Shown in pieces: positions 38,287-48,650 of a stretch of DNA of 64,000 nt; within the stretch, counting starts at the first letter, position 1; every line of letters starts with the position of its first letter. The stretch comes from Sphingobacteriales bacterium (lineage in GTDB: Bacteria > Bacteroidota > Bacteroidia > Chitinophagales > JADIYW01), in assembly GCA_016699615.1 (NCBI GenBank), contig CP064984.1, positions 2,922,849-2,986,848 on the forward strand, read 5' to 3'. The notes beneath the pieces are model-generated. The model saw only the letters and a list, made by a program, of their open reading frames with translations, was not told where the DNA came from and made no database searches. The position numbers were made by a program, and so were the translations under genes.

Positions 38287-39039
38287 ATGAAAAATATAAT
38301 TTTAGCATCGCTATTTATTTTCAATTTTATTGGATGTAATAGCAACAACAATAAACAAAATGATACTGAAGTCATAATAGCAAAAAACGTTGATGTTAAT
38401 GAATTTGAAAAATTAATTTCATCCAATAATGATGCTCAACTAATTGATGTACGAACTGAAGGTGAATTTATAACAGGTTTTATACCAAAAGCAAAAAATA
38501 TTAACTTCAACAATCCAAACTTCGCACAAGAAATTTCAAAATTAGATAAAAACAAACCAGTATACGTGTACTGTCTTTCAGGTGGAAGAAGTTCATCAGC
38601 TATGAAAGTGATGCAACAACAAGGTTTCAAACAAGTATATAATTTGCAAGGTGGAATTATGTCTTGGAAAGGCAATAGTAAAGCAATAGAATTACCTAAA
38701 AACAACAATCCATCAGATGATTCGACAATCACTCTAGATGCTTACAAACAATTGATATCAAAAAACAAACTTGTATTAGTTGATTTTTATGCGCCATGGT
38801 GTGCACCATGCAAAATACTTTCTCCAATTGTAGAAAGCGTAGAAAAAGAGATGAATGGTACATTTAAGTTAGAAAAACTAAACTATGATAATTGTAATGA
38901 GTTAGTAAAACCATTACAAATTAGTTCAATACCATTAATTATTTTATACAAAAATGGACAAGAAGTTTGGCGTAAAAAAGGCATATCTACAAAAGATGAA
39001 ATCACCATGATTATTGAACTTAACATGCGTGAAAAATAA
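38287..39039 (+). CDS. rhodanese-thioredoxin fusion lipoprotein
   Basis: A 250-residue exported lipoprotein with lipobox FIGC (Cys17). Residues 35-135 are a rhodanese domain (LIDVRTEGEFITGFIPKAKN, active Cys96 in VYCLSGGRSS, YNLQGGIMSW). Residues 145-250 are a thioredoxin domain with WCAPC (171-175) and the cis-Pro in ISSIPLIILYKNG. The pairing suggests periplasmic sulphane-sulphur or disulphide chemistry. It starts 8 nt after lepB. Confidence 0.88.
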   Translation: MKNIILASLFIFNFIGCNSNNNKQNDTEVIIAKNVDVNEFEKLISSNNDAQLIDVRTEGEFITGFIPKAKNINFNNPNFAQEISKLDKNKPVYVYCLSGGRSSSAMKVMQQQGFKQVYNLQGGIMSWKGNSKAIELPKNNNPSDDSTITLDAYKQLISKNKLVLVDFYAPWCAPCKILSPIVESVEKEMNGTFKLEKLNYDNCNELVKPLQISSIPLIILYKNGQEVWRKKGISTKDEITMIIELNMREK

Positions 39040-39115
39040 TCTTTTGTAAAAAGTTAATTAAAAATCTCTTTTTTGTTAATTTTTTATTAATTTAGATATT
39101 ACAAAATATCTAAAT

Positions 39116-40825
39116 ATGTTACAAAATACTATAAAAGCAATATTTACAAGTATCGCACTCTTTTTTATAATTGCAAATAATATTAATGCACAAACATGTA
39201 AAGTACCTAAAAAAGAAGTGAAAATCAGAGTTTTTGGCGATAGCTGGGCGCATTTTCCTGTGATTTACAAAGCATACGATTCTGCATTAGTACAATATGG
39301 TTTCCCAGAATATATTTCAAATGGAGATTTTACAGTTCTAATTAGTATGAACTCAGAAGCATTTTTATATCCAATTGCAAAAGCACTATGGCAACCACAA
39401 ATTGAAAAAGATGGAAGAGATGGTACACCATTAATGGTGATATCATTACTAGGCAATGATATTGCATTTAAAATTAGAAAAGACAAGCCATTATCCATTT
39501 TAGATGCACCATTAGCAGAAGCGAAAACAAATATGGATACCATCTTTGATTTTATTCATGAGAAATGTCCAAATATGAAAATATTGTGGATGTGTTATGA
39601 TTTCCCAAACTTTGTAGATCCAATTATTGATTATCCTTGGAATCCATATGCAGAAATGTGGGAAGATAAAGACAGATTTACGCCAGCAGAAGTTAATCCA
39701 TTTATTAATTATATGGCTCATTTGCAAGATAGTTTAGTTGGTGTTTGGAACAGACCATATCTACATTTTGTAAATAATGTAGGACTAATGCAATACATGT
39801 ATGGACAGCCAACACCATTGCGTGTTGCACCTTTCGGCACTTATCCAAAATATAGTGTGCCATTTCCTGGTGGTGATGAAAACTATCCAACACCACATGC
39901 TGCAATGGGTTTGGGTGGCATAGATACTTATCATTTAAGTCCGCAAGGTTATACATTCTTGGCTTCTTATCAAATGAGAAAGTTTTTTATGGACTATTTA
40001 AGAGAAGATAAAGATACCACTATTCAATCTTTAGGTGGAAATTATGATGGCTATGTATCTACAACATCCACAGGAAATCAAAGTATAAAAGTTGGAAAAA
40101 TAGCAGAACAGGAGACAAGTAAAGGAATTACTACTTTCAATACAGCATTTATTGAAGACGATATTAGAATTAAAAAAGCAAGTTTATTTATTAGAAGAAA
40201 AGAAGGAAATTACAAATCATATCCAAATCAATTATATCCAAACAATATAAAATTAGATATTATAAGTGGAACATTTGGTAATGAAACTATTGAACTTTCA
40301 GATTTTAATGCCACATCAAGTAAAGAAGACATTGCATGTGCATTTGGAAATACTAGTAGAGATAATTATTCTATTCGATTTGATATACACGAAGAAGCAT
40401 TGCAATACATCAACAAAAATGGATTAACTCAATTTAGAATAAGTATTGTAGATACAGCACAAGGCGAAAGTATTGTTCATTATTACACAGGCGACACAAG
40501 TATGTACGAAGCACCTTATCTAGATTTATATTATGATTCTAATAGAATTGTTTCTTCCATCAAAGAAATTAAAAATCACAATATAACTATTTACCCAAAT
40601 CCAACTAAAAATATTGTAAATATTGAACGATTAAATTCAAGTGATTTTGGTAATAACTTAAACATTCGTGTGTATTCAACTTCAGGAAATCAATTAATGC
40701 ATATAGAACATAAAAAATCGGATAAAGTACAAATCAACTTAAAAGATATTGCTAACGGAAATTATATTCTAAGAATTGACGATGGAAATTATTTTATTTC
40801 CGAACAAATATTAAAGTATGAATAG
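39116..40825 (+). CDS. secreted SGNH/GDSL hydrolase-like protein with T9SS tail
   Basis: 569 residues. After a signal peptide (IFTSIALFFIIANNINAQ) comes VRIFGDSWA-type block I (seen as KIRVFGDSWAHFP), VISLLGNDIAFK as a block III-like Asn region, and TYHLSPQGYTFL as the block V region with the Asp/His pair position (the histidine is in YHLSPQG). Residues 320-485 are beta-rich with no named domain. The last 80 residues are a type A T9SS sorting domain (ITIYPNPTKNIVNIERL, NGNYILRIDDG). Esterase or acetylxylan-esterase-like activity is plausible but the substrate is unknown. Confidence 0.75.
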   Translation: MLQNTIKAIFTSIALFFIIANNINAQTCKVPKKEVKIRVFGDSWAHFPVIYKAYDSALVQYGFPEYISNGDFTVLISMNSEAFLYPIAKALWQPQIEKDGRDGTPLMVISLLGNDIAFKIRKDKPLSILDAPLAEAKTNMDTIFDFIHEKCPNMKILWMCYDFPNFVDPIIDYPWNPYAEMWEDKDRFTPAEVNPFINYMAHLQDSLVGVWNRPYLHFVNNVGLMQYMYGQPTPLRVAPFGTYPKYSVPFPGGDENYPTPHAAMGLGGIDTYHLSPQGYTFLASYQMRKFFMDYLREDKDTTIQSLGGNYDGYVSTTSTGNQSIKVGKIAEQETSKGITTFNTAFIEDDIRIKKASLFIRRKEGNYKSYPNQLYPNNIKLDIISGTFGNETIELSDFNATSSKEDIACAFGNTSRDNYSIRFDIHEEALQYINKNGLTQFRISIVDTAQGESIVHYYTGDTSMYEAPYLDLYYDSNRIVSSIKEIKNHNITIYPNPTKNIVNIERLNSSDFGNNLNIRVYSTSGNQLMHIEHKKSDKVQINLKDIANGNYILRIDDGNYFISEQILKYE

Positions 40826-40837
40826 GCTACTGAATAA

Positions 40838-42172
40838 TTAATTTTTAGTTGTAACTCTATCTATAATTGTATTGCCAACTTTATTTCCTTGTTCAATACC
40901 AAATTCAATAGCTTCTCTGTAATGTATGCCACCATACAATCTAGAAATAGCAGCCTCATCAGCAGCTTGGTTGAATGTTGTGTAAGTACGCTCATTAATA
41001 CCTAAGAATGTATTGGTATTATCTACAAAAGTAATATCACCAAATAGGTGTTTAAGTACTGTTGCAGAAGCACCAGAGCAAACCGAATGACCAGATGTAT
41101 ATTCAGGAAATGGTGGTGTTGCCCATTTGGGTTCCCAATTAGATTGTCCAGCAATATAATCTCTGATATATGTTTTTGGTCTTAATAAATTCACTCTATA
41201 CTTAGCTTCCCAACAAGATATAAATGCATCGCCAACAGCTAATCCAACTAAAGCATACATTTCTGCTGCTTGTATTAAATTCAAATTCTCTTGAGTTGCA
41301 ATTATACTTGCAATATTTAGCCAATGTCCAGCAGGCGAAGGTGTTTGTCCTGGCACATCTGCCCACCACATTGCAATATGCTCTTGTTCTATCGTTAAAT
41401 TTTCTTTTACAGTTACCACTTCCATTGCTTGATTATAAAAATCTGAACCAATAGTTGTACTAAAAGGTATTTGAGATGCCACATAGCAACTCGTTGATGC
41501 AGCCATAGTAAATGGTCTCATTTCGCCCCAAAATGGTTCAACTGGACGTAAACTAACAGCGTCAGTTGGTGCCCAAAACATCTGATTTTCTGAGCGACTA
41601 GGTACTGTATATGTATTAGTTCTTATAGTTGAATAATTATCTCCACTTGCCCAAGCAACAATAGTATTTCCAATTGCTCTACCATATTCAATAGAACTAT
41701 TGAACAATTGCTCATTGATGTTATTTCTTTTTTGGTTCAATATGTGTAATCTAAGTTTTTCAATCGTATCATTAGATGTTGATGAAATATTTCTATTCAA
41801 TACATTTTTTGCAACAACATACATTGCTTCGTCGCATGCAATTTCATAATCTAAATTTTGGTATCTAAAAGTTGGAATTGAAAGACTACCATTTAATTGA
41901 TTGGCTAAACTATTGTAATTATTTGCTCCAGTTACTACACTTTCGTACATAGCAACACCAGCATAGGCAAAATATCTTGAAGCAACTGGTGGATTCAAAG
42001 CTTCTCTTTTGGCTACATATCTAAATAAGTCTATCCATTTTATAGCAATATCACCTGAATATATTGATGCATCTCCAATTTTTGTTTGTGTTGTTGTTAC
42101 ATCATTATCATCTTTTTTACAAGATTGTATTAATACAGACAAAAAAAAGATTGCGTATAATACTTTTTTCAT
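40838..42172 (-). CDS. vanadium haloperoxidase / PAP2 superfamily lipoprotein
   Basis: 444 residues, lipobox IQSC (Cys18). The acid-phosphatase/haloperoxidase core is complete: KYRVNLLRP (K-x6-RP), YTSGHSVCSGAS (the GH motif) and SRLYGGIHYREA (SR-x5-H). Bacteroidota proteins of this type resemble vanadium chloroperoxidases more than lipid phosphatases, as they lack membrane helices. Either vanadate-dependent halide oxidation or phosphatase activity is possible. Convergent with the GDSL-like gene, 12 bp between stops. Confidence 0.82.
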   Translation of the reverse strand: MKKVLYAIFFLSVLIQSCKKDDNDVTTTQTKIGDASIYSGDIAIKWIDLFRYVAKREALNPPVASRYFAYAGVAMYESVVTGANNYNSLANQLNGSLSIPTFRYQNLDYEIACDEAMYVVAKNVLNRNISSTSNDTIEKLRLHILNQKRNNINEQLFNSSIEYGRAIGNTIVAWASGDNYSTIRTNTYTVPSRSENQMFWAPTDAVSLRPVEPFWGEMRPFTMAASTSCYVASQIPFSTTIGSDFYNQAMEVVTVKENLTIEQEHIAMWWADVPGQTPSPAGHWLNIASIIATQENLNLIQAAEMYALVGLAVGDAFISCWEAKYRVNLLRPKTYIRDYIAGQSNWEPKWATPPFPEYTSGHSVCSGASATVLKHLFGDITFVDNTNTFLGINERTYTTFNQAADEAAISRLYGGIHYREAIEFGIEQGNKVGNTIIDRVTTKN

Positions 42173-42207
42173 ATTATTATTTTTAATTATTTATGTTAAT
42201 ATTAGAA

Positions 42208-43490
42208 TTAAAAGAATTTATAATTTCTTCCTGGATAGTATGCCTCAGTAGCTAATTCTTCTTCTATTCTTAATAGTTGATTGTATTTTGCCATTCTATC
42301 ACTTCTAGAAGCAGAACCAGTTTTTATTTGTCCACAGTTTAAAGCAACAGCCAAATCAGCTATGGTACTATCTTCAGTTTCACCACTTCTATGACTCATT
42401 ATTGATGTATACTTGTTTCTATGCGCTAAATCAACAGCATCAATCGTTTCAGATAAGCTACCTATTTGATTTACTTTTACCAATATTGAGTTGGCAATAT
42501 TTTTATCAATACCTTCTTTTAATATTTTAGTATTCGTTACAAAAATATCATCACCAACTAATTGACATTTGTTTCCTAATTCTTTGGTTAATAAAGCCCA
42601 ACCTTTCCAATCTTGCTCTGCCAAACCATCTTCTATAGAAACAATAGGATATTTCTTTACCCAGCTTGCCCAATAATCTACCATTTCTTCAGATGACAAT
42701 GCTTTATTATCAGATTTTTTAAAGATATATTTTTTCTTCTTTTCATCATAAAATTCTGATGCTGCGGCATCCATAGCTATTTTTACTTGTTCGCCAGCTT
42801 TGTATCCAGCACTTTCAATTGCTTTCAAAACTGTTTCAATAGCTTCTTCATTAGATTTTATTTCTGGAGCAAAGCCACCTTCATCGCCAACATTGGTAGA
42901 ATATCCTTTAGATTTTAAAACTTTTTTTAGATGATGGAAAATTTCAACACCCATTCTCAAACCATCAGAAAAATTTTCTGCACCAACTGGCACCACCATA
43001 AATTCTTGAAAATCAATTTTATTATCAGCATGTGCACCACCATTCAAAATATTCATTAAAGGAATAGGTAATGTATATGCATTTGTTCCACCTATATATC
43101 TATATAAAGGCATTCTTGCTTCTTGTGCAGACGCTTTTGCAACTGCTAATGATACTGATAAAATTGCATTGGCACCTAATTTCTTTTATTGTCAGTACCA
43201 TCTAACTCCAACATTATTTTATCTATAACACGTTGCTCATATATATTTTCTCCAATAATAGCTTCTGCAATTAATGTATTTACATTTTTCACAGCTTTTA
43301 GAACACCTTTGCCCATATAAATTTTTCCATTATCTCTTAGTTCTACAGCTTCACGTGTTCCTGTAGATGCACCAGAAGGTACAGCTGCTCTACCAAGAAT
43401 TCCATTTTCTGTTATTACATCAGCTTCTACTGTTGGGTTGCCTCTTGAATCTAAAATTTGACGGGCATGAACGGATACAATATAACTCAT
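42208..43490 (-). CDS. eno: enolase (one frame break)
   Basis: Glycolytic dehydration of 2-phosphoglycerate to phosphoenolpyruvate. The N-terminal frame has ARQILDSRGNPTVEAD and SGASTGTREAVELRD. The C-terminal frame has GDEGGFAPEIKSNEEA, LVGDDIFVTN and SHRSGETEDSTIADLAVA with catalytic Lys and Mg ligands. The break is at the plus-strand TTT 43180-43182. One extra A on the coding strand gives TDNKRKLGANAILSVSLAVA and a 427-residue protein of exactly the expected length. As a single-copy central enzyme it is unlikely to be really broken. Confidence 0.95.
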
Positions 43491-43527
43491 AAGTTCTTTA
43501 TATATTTTTGATTAAGAATTAATTTCA

Positions 43528-43535
43528 CAAAGATA
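43528..43535 (-). promoter_or_regulatory. -7 element for enolase
   Basis: TATCTTTG on the minus strand, 37 nt before the ATG at 43490. Confidence 0.55.
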
Positions 43536-43671
43536 ATAGATTTTTGCCAACTAAATAAAATCAAAGAATAATGATTTTTATCATCAGATAATTAATCTAG
43601 ATAAATTATAGCTAAAAAATATTTTTGGACAAAACCATAACTCGTACATATATATTTTATATTTTTAGAAT

Positions 43672-45090
43672 ATGGGAAAAAAGATAAATGCATTTTCGGA
43701 TGATGCTTTAGGAACTTTGGATGCTATAGGTATTGCAGAAGCAATTGCATCTAAAAAAATATCAGTACAAGAAGCAACAGAAGCAGCAATTGCAAGAGCA
43801 GAAAAAGTGAATGAAGAATTGGGCGCAATTATTCTAAAAACATATGATGATGCAAGAAATATTGAAAGACTAAATAGAAATGGTGCGTTGTATGGTGTGC
43901 CAACTTTTATAAAAGACAATGATTTTATAAAAAATTACCCAACACAAAAAGGTACAGGCGCATTCAAATCAAAAATTGCAAAAAAGAATAGTAAATATGT
44001 CAATCAGTTTTTCTCAACTGGCGTAAATTGCCTAGGCAAAACAAGCTTACCTGAGTTTGGTTTTATTTGTAGTACAGAAAATGATCGTTGGGGAATTACA
44101 AAAAATCCATGGGACACAGATTATACTACTGGTGGCTCTTCTTCTGGCTCTGGAGCTATGGTGGCAAGTGGTGTTGTACCTATTGCTACAGCAAATGATG
44201 GTGCTGGTTCTACGCGCATACCTGCTGCATGCTGTGGTTTAGTAGGCTTAAAGCCAACACGCAAACGATTATTCTACATGGAAGGAACGGAGACTTTGCC
44301 AATAAATATTGTTTATCAGGGTGTGCTTACAAGAAGTGTTCGTGATACTGCATTGTATTATGCTGAAGCTGAGAAATTCTTTCATAATAAAAAACTACCC
44401 AAGATTGGTTATGTGAAAACACCAATTCAAAAAAAATTAAGAATTGCATTTTTTGAGAATCTTCCAGAAGGCAAGCAAGGACACATGGATGAAGATACTT
44501 TTCGTGTGCAATTAGAAACAGCAAAATTATTGGAAGATCTTGGTCATCATGTAGAAATGATAAAAGTACCATTGGATATTGAATCGCTAACAATACACTA
44601 CCTTACTTATTATGGTTTTTTATCTTATATGTCAATAAATTTTGGTAGATTAACGCATGGTGCAAAAGTTGATAAATCTGTATTGGAACCATTTACATTA
44701 GGTTTGGCTAACACGTTTTCTGGTAGAAAGCTAAAATTATTCAATAGCTTGAGTACCTTGAAAAAATCTGCAGAAAATACTGAGGCTGAACTGAGCCAAA
44801 AGTATGATATAATTATGACTGCTACTACTACTAAAACTACACCAAAAATTGGTTATTTCTCGCCAAATTTAGAGTATGATGAAATTGCAAAACGTGGTGC
44901 AGATTTTGCAACTTATTTGCCATTATTTAATATTTCTGGATCTCCAGCAATTTCTTTACCGTTAGGCATTGCATCAAATGGAATGCCTGTTGGTGTGCAA
45001 CTTGTATCACCATTTGGACAAGATGCTTTATTGTTAGAATTGGCTTTGCAACTTGAATCAGCTAAGCCATGGAAATTTATTTATGATTAA
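43672..45090 (+). CDS. amidase (amidase-signature family)
   Basis: 472 residues hydrolysing a carboxamide of unknown identity. The Ser-cisSer-Lys triad is visible: Lys81 in GVPTFIKDND, the cis-Ser in GGSSSGSG (154-161) and the nucleophile Ser180 in GAGSTRIPAACCGLVGLKPT. GatA homologues share this core, but no gatB or gatC is adjacent and the C-terminus (FNISGSPAISLPLG) fits stand-alone amidases. Convergent with the kinase gene, stops overlapping 4 bp. Confidence 0.88.
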   Translation: MGKKINAFSDDALGTLDAIGIAEAIASKKISVQEATEAAIARAEKVNEELGAIILKTYDDARNIERLNRNGALYGVPTFIKDNDFIKNYPTQKGTGAFKSKIAKKNSKYVNQFFSTGVNCLGKTSLPEFGFICSTENDRWGITKNPWDTDYTTGGSSSGSGAMVASGVVPIATANDGAGSTRIPAACCGLVGLKPTRKRLFYMEGTETLPINIVYQGVLTRSVRDTALYYAEAEKFFHNKKLPKIGYVKTPIQKKLRIAFFENLPEGKQGHMDEDTFRVQLETAKLLEDLGHHVEMIKVPLDIESLTIHYLTYYGFLSYMSINFGRLTHGAKVDKSVLEPFTLGLANTFSGRKLKLFNSLSTLKKSAENTEAELSQKYDIIMTATTTKTTPKIGYFSPNLEYDEIAKRGADFATYLPLFNISGSPAISLPLGIASNGMPVGVQLVSPFGQDALLLELALQLESAKPWKFIYD

Positions 45091-45746
45091 AATAAACCGA
45101 ATAATTCTGCGTTGATTTTATCTACAACTTTTCCAAAATCTTCTGGTTTATCTGCAAAGTTTAAGTTATCAACTGAAATTACTAAGAGTGGACCTTCTTT
45201 GTAATTCTCAATCCAATTATCGTAATATTGGTTGAGTTGTTTTAAATAATCTAATCTGATATTATCTTCATAAGCTCTACCTCTTTTTTCAATTTGAGAT
45301 ACAAGTGTACCTAGTGATGCTTTTAGATAGATTAATAAATTGGGTGGCGTAATTTGCTTGTTTATAGTTTTAAACAAGCTGATATAATTTTCAAAATCTC
45401 TGGTACTCATCAAACCCATTTCATGTAAGTTTGGTGCAAAAATATGAGCATCTTCGTATATTGTTCTATCTTGAACCACTGTCTTTTTGCCTTGTTGTAT
45501 TTCTACTAATTGTTGTAATCTACTATTTAAAAAATAGATTTGTAAATTGAATGACCAACGTGGCATATCAGCATAAAAATCATTTAAGTAAGGATTGCTT
45601 TCAACATCTTCAAATCTTGCTTCCCAATTATAATGTTTAGCTAATAAATCAGTAAGCGTAGTTTTACCAGAACCTATATTTCCAGCAACTGCAATATGTT
45701 TTATTACTTCTTTTTCAATTTCAGGTTGTTGGTTTTTCTTCGCCAT
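45087..45746 (-). CDS. deoxynucleoside kinase
   Basis: 219 residues. P-loop GNIGSGKT (22-29), the substrate-binding ESNPYLNDFYADMPRW, the DRTIYED motif (ERS/DRS-type catalytic region) and KRGRAYEDNIRLDYL, the lid. This matches the deoxyadenosine/deoxyguanosine kinase-like family of salvage enzymes. The nucleoside preference is not readable. It follows trpS by 49 bp on the same strand. Confidence 0.88.
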   Translation of the reverse strand: MAKKNQQPEIEKEVIKHIAVAGNIGSGKTTLTDLLAKHYNWEARFEDVESNPYLNDFYADMPRWSFNLQIYFLNSRLQQLVEIQQGKKTVVQDRTIYEDAHIFAPNLHEMGLMSTRDFENYISLFKTINKQITPPNLLIYLKASLGTLVSQIEKRGRAYEDNIRLDYLKQLNQYYDNWIENYKEGPLLVISVDNLNFADKPEDFGKVVDKINAELFGLF

Positions 45747-45795
45747 GATTTCTTTCTATTGTATAAAAATAAGGTATTCTAATTAATCAAAAAAG

Positions 45796-46800
45796 TTAAT
45801 TCCAAAATTTATTCAAGCCCATTAAATCTTTAACATGTTCTATTGTAAATTGTGCACTCTTTTTTGCTAAAGTTGCACCATGTTCTGCAACATCTTTTAA
45901 ATATTTTGGTTGAGCTTCTATTTCTAAAATTTTTTCTTTAATAGGTGCTGTAAAAAGTACAATATCTTCAGCCAATTGTTTCTTCAAATCACCATATCTT
46001 ATGGTGCATTGATTGTATTGTTCATCAAAAAATTGTACTGTTTCTTCTTTAGAAACCAATTCCATTAAAGTAAATAAGTTCTGTATTTCAATTGGTTTTT
46101 CTTGATTTGGTGTTGTTGGTCCAGCATCAGTTTTTGCACGCATTACTTTTTTTCTCATAGACTGTTCGTCTTCTCGTAAAAATATAGCATTTGCTTCGCC
46201 TTCACTTTTGCCCGTTTTTCCACTACCATCTAATCCTGGCACTTTGATTAACTTCCCAGAAAAATCAAATGCTTGTGGCTCTGGAAAAAATTCTTCATTA
46301 TATCTATGATTAAATCTTTGAGCAAAATTTCTTGCCATTTCCAAATGCTGTTCTTGGTCTTTTCCAACAGGTACTTTATGCGCTCTATGTATTAGAATAT
46401 CAGCAGCCATCAAAACAGGATAGGTGAGTAGTCCTGCATTTATATTTTCGTGATGTTTCTTTATTTTTTCTTTAAAAGAAGTACATTTTTCTAATTCGCC
46501 TTTGTAAGCGAGCATATTAAGCAATGTATATAATTCTGTAATTTCCGGCACATCACTTTGTATGTAAAGCACTGATTTTTCTGGATCTAAACCACATGCA
46601 ACATATTCTGCTAAAGTTGCTTGTGTAGAAACTTTAAGCATCGCAGGATCTGGATGTGTTGTTAGTGCATGTAAATTTGCAATAAAGAAGTAACAATCAT
46701 AATTATCTTGCATGAATAAAAAATTCTTTACTGCACCAAAATAATTACCTAAATGAAGATTTCCTGTGCTACGCACACCACTCAATACACGTTCTTTCAT
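45796..46800 (-). CDS. trpS: tryptophanyl-tRNA synthetase
   Basis: Class I synthetase charging tRNA-Trp. 334 residues: the HIGH-like NLHLGNY (14-20), GELEKCTSFKEK, YPVLMAADIL, VPVGKDQEQHLE and KTGKS (195-199) in the KMSKS position. The KTGKS variant is typical of TrpS in this phylum as I recall. The start is near-leaderless: its -7 element ends 4 nt before the ATG. Confidence 0.95.
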   Translation of the reverse strand: MKERVLSGVRSTGNLHLGNYFGAVKNFLFMQDNYDCYFFIANLHALTTHPDPAMLKVSTQATLAEYVACGLDPEKSVLYIQSDVPEITELYTLLNMLAYKGELEKCTSFKEKIKKHHENINAGLLTYPVLMAADILIHRAHKVPVGKDQEQHLEMARNFAQRFNHRYNEEFFPEPQAFDFSGKLIKVPGLDGSGKTGKSEGEANAIFLREDEQSMRKKVMRAKTDAGPTTPNQEKPIEIQNLFTLMELVSKEETVQFFDEQYNQCTIRYGDLKKQLAEDIVLFTAPIKEKILEIEAQPKYLKDVAEHGATLAKKSAQFTIEHVKDLMGLNKFWN

Positions 46801-46804
46801 ACAT

Positions 46805-46812
46805 CAAAAATA
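46805..46812 (-). promoter_or_regulatory. -7 element for trpS
   Basis: TATTTTTG on the minus strand, only 4 nt before the ATG at 46800. Confidence 0.5.
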
Positions 46813-47003
46813 CGGAAAAATAGATAATTAAAAAAAACATCTTATTATACAATAATTAACTTTGATGTAAAAAAACATTTAATAATAAATTATAAAGTAC
46901 TTGCGAATTAAATCAAATATGTAATTGCCAATATCATTTAATTATTTTTAACCTATATTTCTCATATTTTTTATTAGTTTAGACAAATATTATACGCAAA
47001 AAA

Positions 47004-48650
47004 ATGAAAAAAATACTTTTAAACATCACACTTATTCTTACTGTATTTTATGCTACATCAAACGACAGAAATAAGTATTTTGAAATGGCTAAAAACTTAG
47101 AACTATTTACTAATGTATATAAAGAGTTAAATGCATCATACGTAGATGAAATAGATCCAAATCAATTAATGACGGATGGTATTGTAAAAATGCTCGAAGG
47201 CTTAGATCCTTTTACAAACTACATTACTGGAGCAGATATTGATGAATACCAAATGCAAACTACTGGAAAATATGGTGGCATTGGTTCTAGAATAGCAAAA
47301 ATAAATGATAGAATTGTATTAACAGAACCATATCAAGGTTATCCTGCTTACAAAGCTGGTTTAGAACCTGGTGATGTAATTTTAGAAATTGATGGCAAAT
47401 CATGTACAAAATACAACTCATCTGAAGTGAGTGAGTTACTAAAAGGTGAACCAGGTACAATGATAACTTTGAAAGTACAAAAAGCTGTGAGTAATGAAGA
47501 GAAAACATACACTTTTGAGCGTGCAGAAATAAAATTGAATAATGTTGTATTTGCAGAAATGCTAAACAATGAAGTTGGCTATATAAAACTTATTTCATTT
47601 ACTGATGATGCTGCCAATGAAGTTCAAGAAGCAGTACTTAAGTTTAAGAAAAACCCAAGTTTAAAAGGTATAGTTTTAGACTTAAGAGGCAATGGTGGTG
47701 GATTGTTGGGCGAAGCCATAAATATTTGCAATACATTTGTAGATAAAGGCACAACAATAGTAAATACAAAAGGAAAAGCACCTGAAAATAATTATGAATA
47801 TGCGACTCAATCAAATCCAATAGATATAAATATTCCAATTGCAGTATTGATTGATGGTGGCTCTGCATCTGCATCTGAAATTGTTTCTGGTTCTATACAA
47901 GATTTAGACAGAGGCGTAATTATAGGCAATAATTCTTATGGAAAAGGACTTGTACAATCTACCAAACCATTAGGTTACAAATCAAAATTAAAACTTACAA
48001 TTTCTAAGTATTACATTCCAAGTGGAAGATGCATACAAAGAATAGATTATAGCCATAGAGATGAATCTGGCCATGCAAATACAATTCCTGATTCTTTGCG
48101 TACTTCATTTAAAACCAAAAACGGACGTACAGTAAAAGATGGTGCTGGAATAGAACCTGATATTAAAACTACAGAAGCAGAAGTAGCACCAGTAACTATA
48201 GCATTATATGTAAACAACCATATATTTGATTATGCAAACTATTACAAATACAATAATAAAACACTTAGAGATAGTGTACAATTTAATATAAACGATGTTG
48301 AATACAATAATTTTATCGAATTCTTAAAAGGAAAAGAATATAAATACACATCAAAAACTGAAGAATCAATCAAAGAATTGAATAAATTGATAAAAGATGA
48401 AAATTATTCTGATGAAATAAAACATACACTAAGTGATATTGAGAAAAAAATTGAAAATGATAAAACGCAAGATTTAATAAAGTATAAAAAAGAAATATCA
48501 GAACTACTAAATCAAGAAATTGTATTCAGATATTACAACGAAAAGGGGAGAATTGCAAATAGCTTAAATTATGATACAGATGTAAATACAGCAAAAAAAT
48601 TACTAGCAAATCCTACACAATACAAAGAAATTTTAACAGTAAAAAAATAA
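47004..48650 (+). CDS. S41 family C-terminal processing protease
   Basis: 548 residues. Signal peptide (MKKILLNITLILTVFYATS), a PDZ domain at about 85-170 (YPAYKAGLEPGDVILEIDG), then the S41 protease domain with VLDLRGNGGG, DGGSASASEIVSG (the SASASE serine) and NSYGKGLVQ (Lys314) as the Ser/Lys dyad. The C-terminal 130 residues are helical and charged. Acts on periplasmic or envelope proteins. Its stop shares one base with the tsaB ATG. Confidence 0.92.
   Translation: MKKILLNITLILTVFYATSNDRNKYFEMAKNLELFTNVYKELNASYVDEIDPNQLMTDGIVKMLEGLDPFTNYITGADIDEYQMQTTGKYGGIGSRIAKINDRIVLTEPYQGYPAYKAGLEPGDVILEIDGKSCTKYNSSEVSELLKGEPGTMITLKVQKAVSNEEKTYTFERAEIKLNNVVFAEMLNNEVGYIKLISFTDDAANEVQEAVLKFKKNPSLKGIVLDLRGNGGGLLGEAINICNTFVDKGTTIVNTKGKAPENNYEYATQSNPIDINIPIAVLIDGGSASASEIVSGSIQDLDRGVIIGNNSYGKGLVQSTKPLGYKSKLKLTISKYYIPSGRCIQRIDYSHRDESGHANTIPDSLRTSFKTKNGRTVKDGAGIEPDIKTTEAEVAPVTIALYVNNHIFDYANYYKYNNKTLRDSVQFNINDVEYNNFIEFLKGKEYKYTSKTEESIKELNKLIKDENYSDEIKHTLSDIEKKIENDKTQDLIKYKKEISELLNQEIVFRYYNEKGRIANSLNYDTDVNTAKKLLANPTQYKEILTVKK

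Noticed and set aside
46813..47003. Small RNA or peptide gene in the trpS-protease gap
   Set aside because: AT-rich sequence with no hairpin, T-tract or plausible short frame with a start context.
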